From Chelativorans salis (GTDB lineage Bacteria > Pseudomonadota > Alphaproteobacteria > Rhizobiales > Rhizobiaceae): a DNA stretch of 64,000 nucleotides. Below the pieces are notes generated by a model that saw only the letters and a list, made by a program, of their open reading frames with translations, did no database searches and had not been told where the DNA came from. Position numbers and translations under genes: made by a program. How positions within the stretch are numbered: the stretch's first letter is position 1; every line of letters starts with the position of its first letter. Of this stretch, positions 57,558 through 64,000 are shown one piece after another. Location of the stretch: contig NZ_JAOCZP010000007.1 of NCBI RefSeq assembly GCF_025336525.1, positions 124,001-188,000 on the forward strand, read 5' to 3'.

Positions 57558-57598
57558 GCCCCGGCCGCGGTCGAGCTATCACTGTGTGTTACTGCCTC

Positions 57599-57623
57599 GG
57601 AACGCTATTGCTCACAGCGCATT
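57599..57623 (+). promoter_or_regulatory. Candidate EcfG/RpoE2-type stress promoter of the ECF sigma gene
   Basis: GGAAC (57599-57603), 16-bp spacer, CATT (57620-57623). The -35 is 91 bp upstream of the sigma-factor ATG, so the gene may be autoregulated or controlled by another EcfG-type factor. Confidence 0.6.
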
Positions 57624-57689
57624 AATGGGAAGGGGTGACACCGGGGGCCTGAGGTTTGGTTGTTACTCGAACCCACAGGAGATCACGGT

Positions 57690-58289
57690 ATGCTGCCGTC
57701 ACCGCGCCCGCAAATTGGCGTTCCGAAAGATAGTGAACTACCTCAGAAAGACAGTGAACTACTCGATCTTATTCCCGCACTCAGAGCCTTCGCCCGCACC
57801 TTCTACCGTGATCGTTGCGATGCGGACGATCTGGTCCAGGAGACGCTGACCAAGGGGCTGGCGAACATCCATCGGTTTCAAGCCGGCACCAGCATGAAGT
57901 CCTGGCTTTTCACCATCATGCGCAACACGTTCTGCACGCGCGGCAAGATCGCCAAGCGTGAGCTGCCCGGGTTCGAGGACTGTGCTTCCATGCGCCCGGC
58001 GGTCGACCCGGAGCAGGAATGGTCGGTGCGTGGAATCGAAGTGCGTGAAGCCCTCCAGCGACTTCCCGAGCAGCAACGCCAGGTGCTCGTGCTCGTCGGC
58101 GTTCTCGGTGTCAGCTACCAGGAAGCGGCTGAGATTTGCGGCTGTGCGATGGGAACGGTCAAAAGCCGCCTCAACCGCGCCCGCCTGCGGCTTCTCGACG
58201 AGTTGGGCGAGAATGCTTCCCGGTCCACTGTGGAATCAACCAATGAACATCCCGTCGCTTCGATAAAGAACGGTTCTCTCGTGGAGTGA
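57690..58289 (+). CDS. ECF sigma factor, EcfG/RpoE2-like (general stress type)
   Basis: 199-residue sigma factor of the sigma-70 family. Region 2 has DADDLVQETLTKGLANIHRF and SWLFTIMRNTF, which are close to rhizobial RpoE2/EcfG; region 4 has LPEQQRQVLVLVGVLGVSYQ and GTVKSRLNRARLRL. The linker (KRELPGFEDCASM) is short, and there is no extra C-terminal domain. AGGAG lies 8-12 bp before the ATG. The presence of a NepR-like gene 0.7 kb downstream and many GGAAC promoters nearby fits a general-stress sigma. PhyR is not in the window, so this may be one of several EcfG paralogues. Confidence 0.9.
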   Translation: MLPSPRPQIGVPKDSELPQKDSELLDLIPALRAFARTFYRDRCDADDLVQETLTKGLANIHRFQAGTSMKSWLFTIMRNTFCTRGKIAKRELPGFEDCASMRPAVDPEQEWSVRGIEVREALQRLPEQQRQVLVLVGVLGVSYQEAAEICGCAMGTVKSRLNRARLRLLDELGENASRSTVESTNEHPVASIKNGSLVE

Positions 58290-58471
58290 CGGCGCGCTGC
58301 ACCGGGCGCCGCGTCAGTCGGCGCGGCCATATTTCTTGTGCCAATCCAGGATAAACCTTTCAATCGCACGGCGCTTTCTGCGGGACCGGATTTGACGTGC
58401 GGAGAAGGTTTCCGGCAGCAGCCGCCGTTTTCCGTCCACGTCTCTCACCTTGGAGCTACGCTCCGCTGCTA

Positions 58472-58748
58472 TCACGCCGTCATCGGCCGTATATGTCCCG
58501 GGAGCCTCTCGATCGGTTCCCCCTTGACGCTGTCACCATCTTCGCCATCGAGGTTTTTGGCGGCACGGCTGATGAGCCCTCCGAAGGAGCCGATGTCGAT
58601 GTGCTCGCCGCTGGTGAGCGGACCCTGATACCATTGCGGGCGGTGGTCGGTCTTCGCCGAAAGCGGAACGTCCAGATCGCTCAAGGAGCAGACGCCCCAG
58701 CGGCCGCCTTTCCCTTTCGGGGTCGACGTAGAGCGGTTCGGCGCTCAT
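58472..58748 (-). pseudogene. Possible small gene with a one-base frameshift
   Basis: From the ATG at 58748 the first 9 residues (MSAEPLYVD) are in one frame; from the CCCC run next to them the minus strand continues in another frame for ~80 residues (GRWGVCSLSDLDVPLSAKTD and onward to PIERLPGHIRPMTA). Dropping one C would give a single ~91-residue protein. The second part is open from 58684 with a TTG if it starts alone. No family recognised. The rest of 58290-58993 shows no convincing gene. Confidence 0.35.
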
Positions 58749-58993
58749 TTTGGCGATAACGCATCTGGCGCGGGTCGTGTAGCCGGCCCCATGTTTATGA
58801 GTATCTTGGGACGGACGCGATGCGGTAGCTGTTGAGCAGCAACTTGGAAATAAAGCGCCCAGACCATCAGCGTCATCACTGCGGGGAGGGCGCTTGCCGC
58901 GCCACTGTTTTCGTCCAACCAGTTCTACATGCTGAACCAAACCGCACGCGCGCCGATTCGTTCGTCCCAGAGACGGGAGGAGAGCGGCGGATG

Positions 58994-59176
58994 CTATCGG
59001 CGCCTTGCGGCCTCCCGTTGGCGATGTTCTACGAGCGCTGCCTGCAACTCCATGGCCAAGGCCAGAATCCGTTCCGGAACAGGCTCTTTTTCGATCTCGG
59101 TCAGAAGAAGCTGTATGTCCCGCGGGTACGCACCAGGAGGGGTATTCTTGCCGCCGATGGAATCATCCTTGCTCAT
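58994..59176 (-). CDS. NepR-like small protein (possible anti-sigma factor)
   Basis: 60-residue protein. Residues 20-45 (DIQLLLTEIEKEPVPERILA) fit the NepR helix, with the core EPVPERILALAMELQAALVE, and match the C-terminus of the protein at 55002. It lies near the EcfG-like sigma gene, as NepR does in Alphaproteobacteria. A basic tail (HRQREAARRR) follows. No good ribosome-binding site or GGAAC promoter was seen directly upstream. Confidence 0.65.
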   Translation of the reverse strand: MSKDDSIGGKNTPPGAYPRDIQLLLTEIEKEPVPERILALAMELQAALVEHRQREAARRR

Positions 59177-59285
59177 GACGGCATCTTAGGGGATCAGGCG
59201 CCGCGTCCAAACATTTTATGAATACGGCTTGTCGGCGGATGCTTCCGCAGCGCTACCTCTCAAGAGAAGCGGCAAGATCTTGAGC

Positions 59286-59444
59286 CTATTGACGGTAGAG
59301 CTCGCGGGTGGCCTCGTCGCGTTTCTTGCGCTCTTCCCTTTTGAGCCGCCGGCGCTTCAGAAGGGCGTATATAAACGCAGCCGCGAGGATGGCGGGGCCG
59401 CCGGCGACGGCGAAAAGCCACAGGTAGTTCATCAGCGGTTCCAC
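59286..59444 (-). CDS. Small single-pass membrane protein
   Basis: 52 residues from a GTG at 59444 that has an excellent ribosome-binding site (AGGAGG, 5 bp before). One membrane helix (LWLFAVAGGPAILAAAFIYA) is followed by a strongly basic, helical tail (LLKRRRLKREERKKRDEA). An internal ATG at 59432 is less likely. It follows the holin-like gene by 2 bp and should be the last gene of the unit starting at 60266. Confidence 0.75.
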   Translation of the reverse strand: MEPLMNYLWLFAVAGGPAILAAAFIYALLKRRRLKREERKKRDEATRELYRQ

Positions 59445-59446
59445 GG

Positions 59447-59917
59447 TCACCTCCTGTCTCGGTGCACCTCCCGTTCAGTTGCCGCCCCACTGGAAGTTTT
59501 CCTGATGGATCGCGCGAGCGCGTATCCGGCCAACACCATGAACGGCAGAGCGAAAGCTGCAACGCCGCCGGGACGAGCCATAAGCGTCGGTAGCAAGTTC
59601 AGAACGACATTCCCCGCAATCATATCTGCGTTGGCCTTTTGCTGCTGGCGCAGGCGGCGGGTGCGCCGTCTCGCCAAAATTCTCAAGGTCAATATGACTG
59701 CGAGCGACAGGACTGCAAATGCCACGCCAAAGCCAACCGCCGCCGTAACGTTTCCCCAACGTGCCGACGCCACGATATAGGCTGCGAAGACGAGAAAGCC
59801 TGCGCTGACGAGCCCCAGCAATGCCGCCACGGCATAGAATACCGCTGCAAGGCGCAGTCTCTTTACGGCGATCAGGACTTCCCCTGCCGCCATGGACGTG
59901 AGCGATCGCGCTAGCAT
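59447..59917 (-). CDS. Phage-holin-family-like (DUF1469) membrane protein
   Basis: 156 residues with two long hydrophobic hairpins (FYAVAALLGLVSAGFLVFAA; VGFGVAFAVLSLAVILTLRI) and a further helix near the C-terminus (AFALPFMVLAGYALA). Proteins of this form follow DUF883 genes and are called putative actinobacterial holin-X/phage holin family, but they are chromosomal envelope-stress proteins, not lysis genes. Start ambiguous (59917 or a Met 8 residues later). Confidence 0.85.
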   Translation of the reverse strand: MLARSLTSMAAGEVLIAVKRLRLAAVFYAVAALLGLVSAGFLVFAAYIVASARWGNVTAAVGFGVAFAVLSLAVILTLRILARRRTRRLRQQQKANADMIAGNVVLNLLPTLMARPGGVAAFALPFMVLAGYALARSIRKTSSGAATEREVHRDRR

Positions 59918-59927
59918 CGCCGAGCGC

Positions 59928-60266
59928 TTACCGCCTTGTCGCAAGTGCAAGCAGAAAGCCGAGCCCGCCCGCGAGTAAAAGAGAGCTGAAAGGCCGATCG
60001 CGAACCATTTGAGATACCCCTTGCCCCAATTCCTCGGCGCTGCCCTTTACATTCTCCATTGCCGCTTCGCCCTGCGCACGCAGCTGGTCAAGTCCGTCGC
60101 TCGCGGCCCTGCGAGCAGCGGGGCCGGTTTGTCCGCCCATTTCTTTCAGATGGGTCATGAGCTGACCCACATCGGCACGCAGTTGCCGGATATCGTCTTC
60201 GATATCGCTTGTCGATACGCTCATCTTTCCCTCCGTTTTACGGGATTTTCTGGTCGTGGTTGCCAT
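59928..60266 (-). CDS. DUF883 (ElaB/YqjD-like) membrane-anchored protein
   Basis: 112 residues: amphipathic coiled-coil (DIEDDIRQLRADVGQLMTHL ... LDQLRAQGEAAMENVKGS) then a Gly-rich C-terminal membrane helix (SSLLLAGGLGFLLALATRR). This ElaB/YqjD form anchors ribosomes at the membrane in stationary-phase E. coli; its role here is inferred. GGAAG ribosome-binding sequence precedes the ATG. Transcribed from a perfect stress promoter 63 bp upstream. Confidence 0.9.
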   Translation of the reverse strand: MATTTRKSRKTEGKMSVSTSDIEDDIRQLRADVGQLMTHLKEMGGQTGPAARRAASDGLDQLRAQGEAAMENVKGSAEELGQGVSQMVRDRPFSSLLLAGGLGFLLALATRR

Positions 60267-60308
60267 CGGGAAGCTTCCTTTCTTACTGTCAAAGCAACCT
60301 TTCACAGC

Positions 60309-60333
60309 AACGTCGAACCCGGAGCGAAGTTCC
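60309..60333 (-). promoter_or_regulatory. Candidate EcfG/RpoE2-type stress promoter, perfect consensus
   Basis: On the minus strand GGAAC (60333-60329), exactly 16 bp, CGTT (60312-60309). It reads toward DUF883, the holin-like gene and the 52-residue membrane protein. The -35 is 63-67 bp from the ATG at 60266. Confidence 0.8.
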
Positions 60334-60357
60334 CTTTCCGGTATGAACCGTGGCACG

Positions 60358-60383
60358 GGAACATTCGGCCGCGTGATTTTGTT
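60358..60383 (+). promoter_or_regulatory. Candidate EcfG/RpoE2-type stress promoter (60531 gene)
   Basis: GGAAC (60358-60362), 17-bp spacer, TGTT (60380-60383). Divergent from the promoter at 60309, on the strand toward the gene at 60531 and perhaps the 848-residue fusion. Confidence 0.5.
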
Positions 60384-60530
60384 GAGGACTGAAATAGAGC
60401 AGACAATGCTGCCAGAGGACATCCGCCGGCATTGGCGCGAGACGCACAACTGCATGATCCCGCAGCCCCTACCGTAGCGGTTCCCACCGTGCAGGTGTTG
60501 GGAAATCGAAGATCCACGGGAGAGGTTCTG

Positions 60531-60704
60531 ATGCCTAAAAAGGTCCCCAGAAACAAAGCGAGACAGGGCCGCCGCGGTTTCCCGGTTCTCTTCATATTGA
60601 TCGTGGGGCTTCTGCTTGCGGCGCTCGCATGGTGGGGTGCTGAAATCTACGGCGTGGCGATCGCTCCGAACGAGCCCGCTGGTGATCTGCAAACACCCCA
60701 ATAA
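60531..60704 (+). CDS. Small single-pass membrane protein
   Basis: 57 residues: a basic N-terminus (MPKKVPRNKARQGRRG) and one membrane helix (FPVLFILIVGLLLAALAWW), then a short polar tail. GAGAGG before the ATG can act as ribosome-binding site. It is 72 bp upstream of the SDR-SPW-VKOR gene and probably co-transcribed. No function recognised. Confidence 0.65.
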   Translation: MPKKVPRNKARQGRRGFPVLFILIVGLLLAALAWWGAEIYGVAIAPNEPAGDLQTPQ

Positions 60705-60776
60705 TCCCCGTGCTCGCCGCACACACCAGAAAGCTGAAGACGTAGGACGGGCGCATCGCTCGCCAACGGGATACGA

Positions 60777-63323
60777 ATGAATAGCAGGCAGGACGTCGTC
60801 ATTGTCACGGGCAGCAGCGGCTTTATCGGTTCCACGCTGGTTAAGAAGCTGGCGGACCGGTTTGTGCCGGTCGGCCTCGACCTTTTCGTACCGGAGCACA
60901 CCCCGGCAGACGCGGAATACATCCACATCGACCTGACCTCCGACGAGAGCGTCGGCCAGGCGCTGGGGCAAGTGCGGGAGCGCTACGGCGACCGCATCGC
61001 CTCCGTGATCCACCTGGCCGCCTATTTCGACCTGACCGGAGAACCGGACCCGAAGTATGAAGCAGTGACGGTGCGCGGCACGGAGCGGCTGCTCCGGGCG
61101 CTGCAGGATTTCGAGGTCGAGCAATTCGTCTTTTCGAGCACCATGCTGGTCCACGCTCCGGGTAAGAAGGGGCAGCCGATCAACGAGGACTGGCCGCTCG
61201 ATCCCAAGCTTCCCTACCGCGCCTCGAAAATCAGGACGGAAAAGCTGATCCGCGAGCAGCGGGGAAACATTCCGGCCGTCTTGGTGCGGCCGGCCGGCGT
61301 TTATGACGAGATGTGCCGCGCGACCTTTCTCGCGCACCAGATCGCCCGCATCCACGAGCGTCTGCTTGTTAGCCATGTCTATCCGGGCGACTTGGACACG
61401 GGTCAGCCTTTCGTCCATCTCGATGATCTCATGGATGCACTTCTTGCAGTCGTGGAACGCAGGAAAGAGCTGCCGGCGGAACTGCCGCTTCTCATCGGGG
61501 AGACGGAGACGCCGAGCTTTGGTGAACTGCAGAAGGAACTCGGTCGACTGATTCACGGCGAGGAGTGGGAGACACGGCAAATCCCGAAGAGCATCGCGCG
61601 CACCGGATCGTGGGTGCAGGGCAAGGTGCTGGATCAGGATCCCTTCATCCGCCCGTGGATGGTCGACATCTCGGACGACCATTATGAGCTGGACATTTCG
61701 CGGGCCCGAAAGCTCCTGGACTGGGAACCAAAGCATTCTCTACGCCAGACCCTCCCCAGGATGATCGACGCGCTGAAAGCCGATCCTGCGGGATGGTACA
61801 AGGCCAACAAGCTCAATCCGGCCTCAGTGGCGCCGGAGCAGGTCGAGACGGAGGAACGCGAAGAAGAGGAGAAGACGGACCCCGAGCAACATCAGGCTGC
61901 CATGCGCGAACACATGCAGCAGATGCGCATGATGCACTTCGATGTGCTCTGGGTACACTTCTTCAATATGCTGCTCGGACTCTGGCTGGCAACAAGCCCC
62001 TTTGTCTTCGGCACCTTCGGCACCGACACCTTCAGCGACGCGGTCATGCGCGTGACCGAGGAGCGCGGCCTGTGGGATCCTTCGCTCCGCAGTTCGCTCA
62101 CCGCCTGGAGCGACTTGTTAAGCGGCATCCTGATCGTCGCGTTCTCGGCCTTCGCGCTCTCGCCGCGCTTCAGCTGGGCGCCATGGGCCAATACAGCGGT
62201 CGGTATATGGCTTCTCTTCGCGCCGCTCGTCTTCTGGGCGCCGAGCGCGGCCGTCTACGCCAACGACACTTTTGTCGGTGCGCTTGTCATCACCTTTTCC
62301 ATCCTCGTGCCGATGATGCCGGGCATGAGCCACGAGGGCATGATGGACGAATCCGACATGCCGCCCGGATGGACCTACTGCCCCTCCACCTATTTGCAGC
62401 GCCTCCCCATTATCGCGCTCGGCGCCATCGGTTTCGTCATCGCCCGCGCGCTCGCCGCCTATCAACTCGGCCATATCGACTACGTATGGGAGCCTTTCTT
62501 CGCGGGGGAAGGCGACCGCAACGGCACCGAGTTCATCATCACCTCCGACGTGTCAAAGGCCTGGCCCATCGCCGACGGCGGTCTGGGTGCAACCAGCTAC
62601 ATGTTCGAGATCCTGATGGGGGTGATGGGCGGGCGGTCGCGCTGGCGCACCATGCCGTGGATGGTGCTTCTGTTCGGCATCGTCGTGGTGCCGCTCGGCG
62701 TCATATCGATCTACTTCATCATCATCCAGCCGATCATGATCGGCACCTATTGCACGCTGTGCCTTGCGGCGGCGCTCGCCATGCTGATCATGATCCCCTT
62801 CGCTCTCGATGAGCTGGTGGCGATGGGCCAGTTCCAGCTTGCCAACACCCGCCGCGGCCACCCCTTCTGGCGCTCCTTCTTCATGGGCGATGCGCTGCCG
62901 GGCAGCGGCAAGGACACGAAGCGGCCCGGCTTCGACGTGCCAATTGGCGAGCTTGTCCGTTCGGCCGCGCGCGGTGTGACGGTGCCGTGGACACTGGTCG
63001 CGAGCTCAGTGCTCGGCGCCTGGTTGATGTTCAGCCGCCTGGTCTTCGGCACCGAACCGCCGATGGCCGACAGCGATCATCTGGTCGGCGCGCTGATTAT
63101 CACCGTCGCCGTCATGGCCATGGCCGAGGTGGGGCGTCCCCTGCGCTTCATCAACGTCGCCTTCGGCCTCTGGCTGATCGCGGCACCCTGGCTCCTGACC
63201 GGCGGCGGCACGCTAGCCGCGGCGCATGGCGTCGTCACCGGTCTTATACTGATCGCGTTGAGCTTGCCGCGCGGCGCGCGCAGTAAAGAGCACTATGGCA
63301 GCTGGGATCGCTACGTCTTTTAA
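60777..63323 (+). CDS. Fusion protein: atypical SDR, SPW-repeat membrane modules and VKOR-like domain
   Basis: 848 residues. Residues 1-350 form an extended SDR (TGSSGFIGST at 11-20; YRASK, i.e. YxxxK at 147-151). An acidic linker (EREEEEKTD) follows. The rest is membrane: SPW-type hydrophobic repeats (LWLATSPFVFG and LWLIAAPWLL) on both sides of a VKOR-like four-helix core with conserved SDVSKAWPIADGG and redox CTLC (YCTLCLAAAL). VKOR enzymes regenerate disulfide-forming DsbA-type proteins or reduce quinones. The fusion ties an NAD-binding enzyme to a membrane redox domain. The gene is intact. Confidence 0.88.
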   Translation: MNSRQDVVIVTGSSGFIGSTLVKKLADRFVPVGLDLFVPEHTPADAEYIHIDLTSDESVGQALGQVRERYGDRIASVIHLAAYFDLTGEPDPKYEAVTVRGTERLLRALQDFEVEQFVFSSTMLVHAPGKKGQPINEDWPLDPKLPYRASKIRTEKLIREQRGNIPAVLVRPAGVYDEMCRATFLAHQIARIHERLLVSHVYPGDLDTGQPFVHLDDLMDALLAVVERRKELPAELPLLIGETETPSFGELQKELGRLIHGEEWETRQIPKSIARTGSWVQGKVLDQDPFIRPWMVDISDDHYELDISRARKLLDWEPKHSLRQTLPRMIDALKADPAGWYKANKLNPASVAPEQVETEEREEEEKTDPEQHQAAMREHMQQMRMMHFDVLWVHFFNMLLGLWLATSPFVFGTFGTDTFSDAVMRVTEERGLWDPSLRSSLTAWSDLLSGILIVAFSAFALSPRFSWAPWANTAVGIWLLFAPLVFWAPSAAVYANDTFVGALVITFSILVPMMPGMSHEGMMDESDMPPGWTYCPSTYLQRLPIIALGAIGFVIARALAAYQLGHIDYVWEPFFAGEGDRNGTEFIITSDVSKAWPIADGGLGATSYMFEILMGVMGGRSRWRTMPWMVLLFGIVVVPLGVISIYFIIIQPIMIGTYCTLCLAAALAMLIMIPFALDELVAMGQFQLANTRRGHPFWRSFFMGDALPGSGKDTKRPGFDVPIGELVRSAARGVTVPWTLVASSVLGAWLMFSRLVFGTEPPMADSDHLVGALIITVAVMAMAEVGRPLRFINVAFGLWLIAAPWLLTGGGTLAAAHGVVTGLILIALSLPRGARSKEHYGSWDRYVF

Positions 63324-63428
63324 GCAGGGGGCGACCATGTGCGCCATCATGTGCTGGAGCTGACTGTCACAAGCATTCACGGTAACCCCCCCAGCATAGT
63401 TTCCGCTGTTGAAGCAGATCGGCGATAC

Positions 63429-63453
63429 GGAACTTTCCGTGCATGCTGCTGTT
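63429..63453 (+). promoter_or_regulatory. Candidate EcfG/RpoE2-type stress promoter (AI-2E-type permease)
   Basis: GGAAC (63429-63433), 16-bp spacer, TGTT (63450-63453). The -35 is 113 bp upstream of the ATG at 63542. The 63324-63541 interval holds no other supported feature. Confidence 0.65.
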
Positions 63454-63541
63454 TGTGTTCATGCATCCGACGTTTCCCAGGCCCCAGGAACCGACGCTTT
63501 CAGTGGATGGATCATTTGGGCTTTTTCTGGTGTGATCTTGC

Positions 63542-64000
63542 ATGACAGGAAAAAACAGTAGGGATTTCGCGATTGTCCCCTGGCAATTGCTGACTGTTGG
63601 CTTGGTCATAGCTGCCGCATTGGTAGCCTGGAGGCTGCAGGATCTCATTCTCCTTGTCTTTTCTTCAATTCTTGTATCGATCGCACTAACGAGCATGATC
63701 TCCTTCGTTGAAAGACATGCGCGTCTCAACCGAACGGCATCGTTTATAATAGTCACGGTAGCGTTATTCGTTTTATTCATAGTGTTCTTCATCGTCCTGG
63801 GATCTCAGCTCCAGCAACAGCTGGTGCAACTTTGGAACCGGCTGCCGGAACTCATCAGGCCGGTCGAGAGATGGCTGGGTGTGAGCGACACCGAGACCTG
63901 GCTTGCGGAGCGGGCAGAAGCGATGATGTCGCAGACTTTCCTGCTCGGCCGCATTGCGGGACTGTCGTCGGCGGCGGTGGGGCTTCTGGCGAATGTTGTC
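63542..64000 (+). CDS. AI-2E-family permease (PerM-like), 3' end cut by window
   Basis: First 153 residues of a multipass membrane protein of the AI-2E transporter/PerM family. Two N-terminal helices (LLTVGLVIAAALVAW; LILLVFSSILVSIALTSMIS) then FIIVTVALFVLFIVFFIVLG and the QLQQQLVQLWNRLPEL amphipathic region are the usual start of the family. The frame is open to the window end. Ligand not known; family members include Na+/H+ antiporters as well as autoinducer-2 exporters. Confidence 0.85.
   Translation, partial: MTGKNSRDFAIVPWQLLTVGLVIAAALVAWRLQDLILLVFSSILVSIALTSMISFVERHARLNRTASFIIVTVALFVLFIVFFIVLGSQLQQQLVQLWNRLPELIRPVERWLGVSDTETWLAERAEAMMSQTFLLGRIAGLSSAAVGLLANVV

Noticed and set aside
59447-59917. 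Holin-like gene as a sign of prophage
   Set aside because: No other phage genes nearby; this family is commonly chromosomal next to DUF883 and under stress promoters.
60267-61736. Long minus-strand frame that would extend the DUF883 protein to ~600 residues
   Set aside because: Only the last 112 residues look like protein; the rest is antisense to the SDR fusion and passes through the promoter pair at 60.3 kb.

Overview
The window looks like chromosome of a high-GC alphaproteobacterium of the order Hyphomicrobiales, most likely a Mesorhizobium/Chelativorans-type member of Phyllobacteriaceae. The grounds are the block dnaJ-like, cobS, cobT, bolA, CorC-type gene, aroB, aroK, xerD, accA in the arrangement usual for that group, and promoters of the alphaproteobacterial general stress type (GGAAC-N16-CGTT). 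This is inferred from gene order and motifs only. No IS element, CRISPR array or rRNA was seen.

Layout. (1) 1-12.5 kb, minus strand: one long catabolic operon read from a LacI repressor through a Gfo/Idh/MocA dehydrogenase, a CoA-transferase, an enoyl-CoA hydratase, a complete sugar ABC importer of the glucose-binding type, and two GMC oxidoreductases around an SDR dehydrogenase. (2) 12.7-30.5 kb: conserved housekeeping genes (aerobic cobaltochelatase CobS/CobT, BolA, shikimate genes, XerD, AccA, an L,D-transpeptidase-like lipoprotein, a CobW GTPase, a D-Ala-D-Ala carboxypeptidase, an M20 amidohydrolase). Three decayed loci lie here: a collapsed vapBC pair, a tusA-like gene with no usable start, and a frameshifted MFS transporter behind an intact MerR-type operator. 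(3) 30.5-33.4 kb: tRNA-Arg(CCU), then four poorly known genes that look acquired, one with a HEPN-like motif. (4) 33.8-37.1 kb: a DUF4173 membrane protein overlapping a response regulator and histidine kinase. (5) 37.1-64 kb: a stress and envelope region. It encodes SDR dehydrogenases, a double-DUF427 protein, periplasmic Cu,Zn superoxide dismutase, a CBS protein, UDP-glucose dehydrogenase, an eight-gene glycan operon, an ECF sigma factor, two NepR-like small proteins, small membrane proteins (DUF883, holin-like), a giant SDR-SPW-VKOR fusion and the start of an AI-2E-type permease.

The main observation is that nearly every transcription unit in region 5 is preceded, about 45-175 bp upstream of its start codon, by a sequence of the form GGAAC-N16/17-NNTT. 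Twelve good sites were found, three pairs of them divergent. None was seen upstream of genes in the first 37 kb. The region therefore reads as a general-stress-response island with its own ECF sigma factor. The stress sigma is predicted to drive UDP-glucose dehydrogenase and a glycan operon containing a UDP-xylose synthase-like enzyme, a glycosidase-epimerase fusion, four glycosyltransferases (three of them tandem CgeB-like paralogues) and a methyltransferase. A stress-induced, xylose- or uronate-containing surface or small-molecule glycan is a testable but unproven product.
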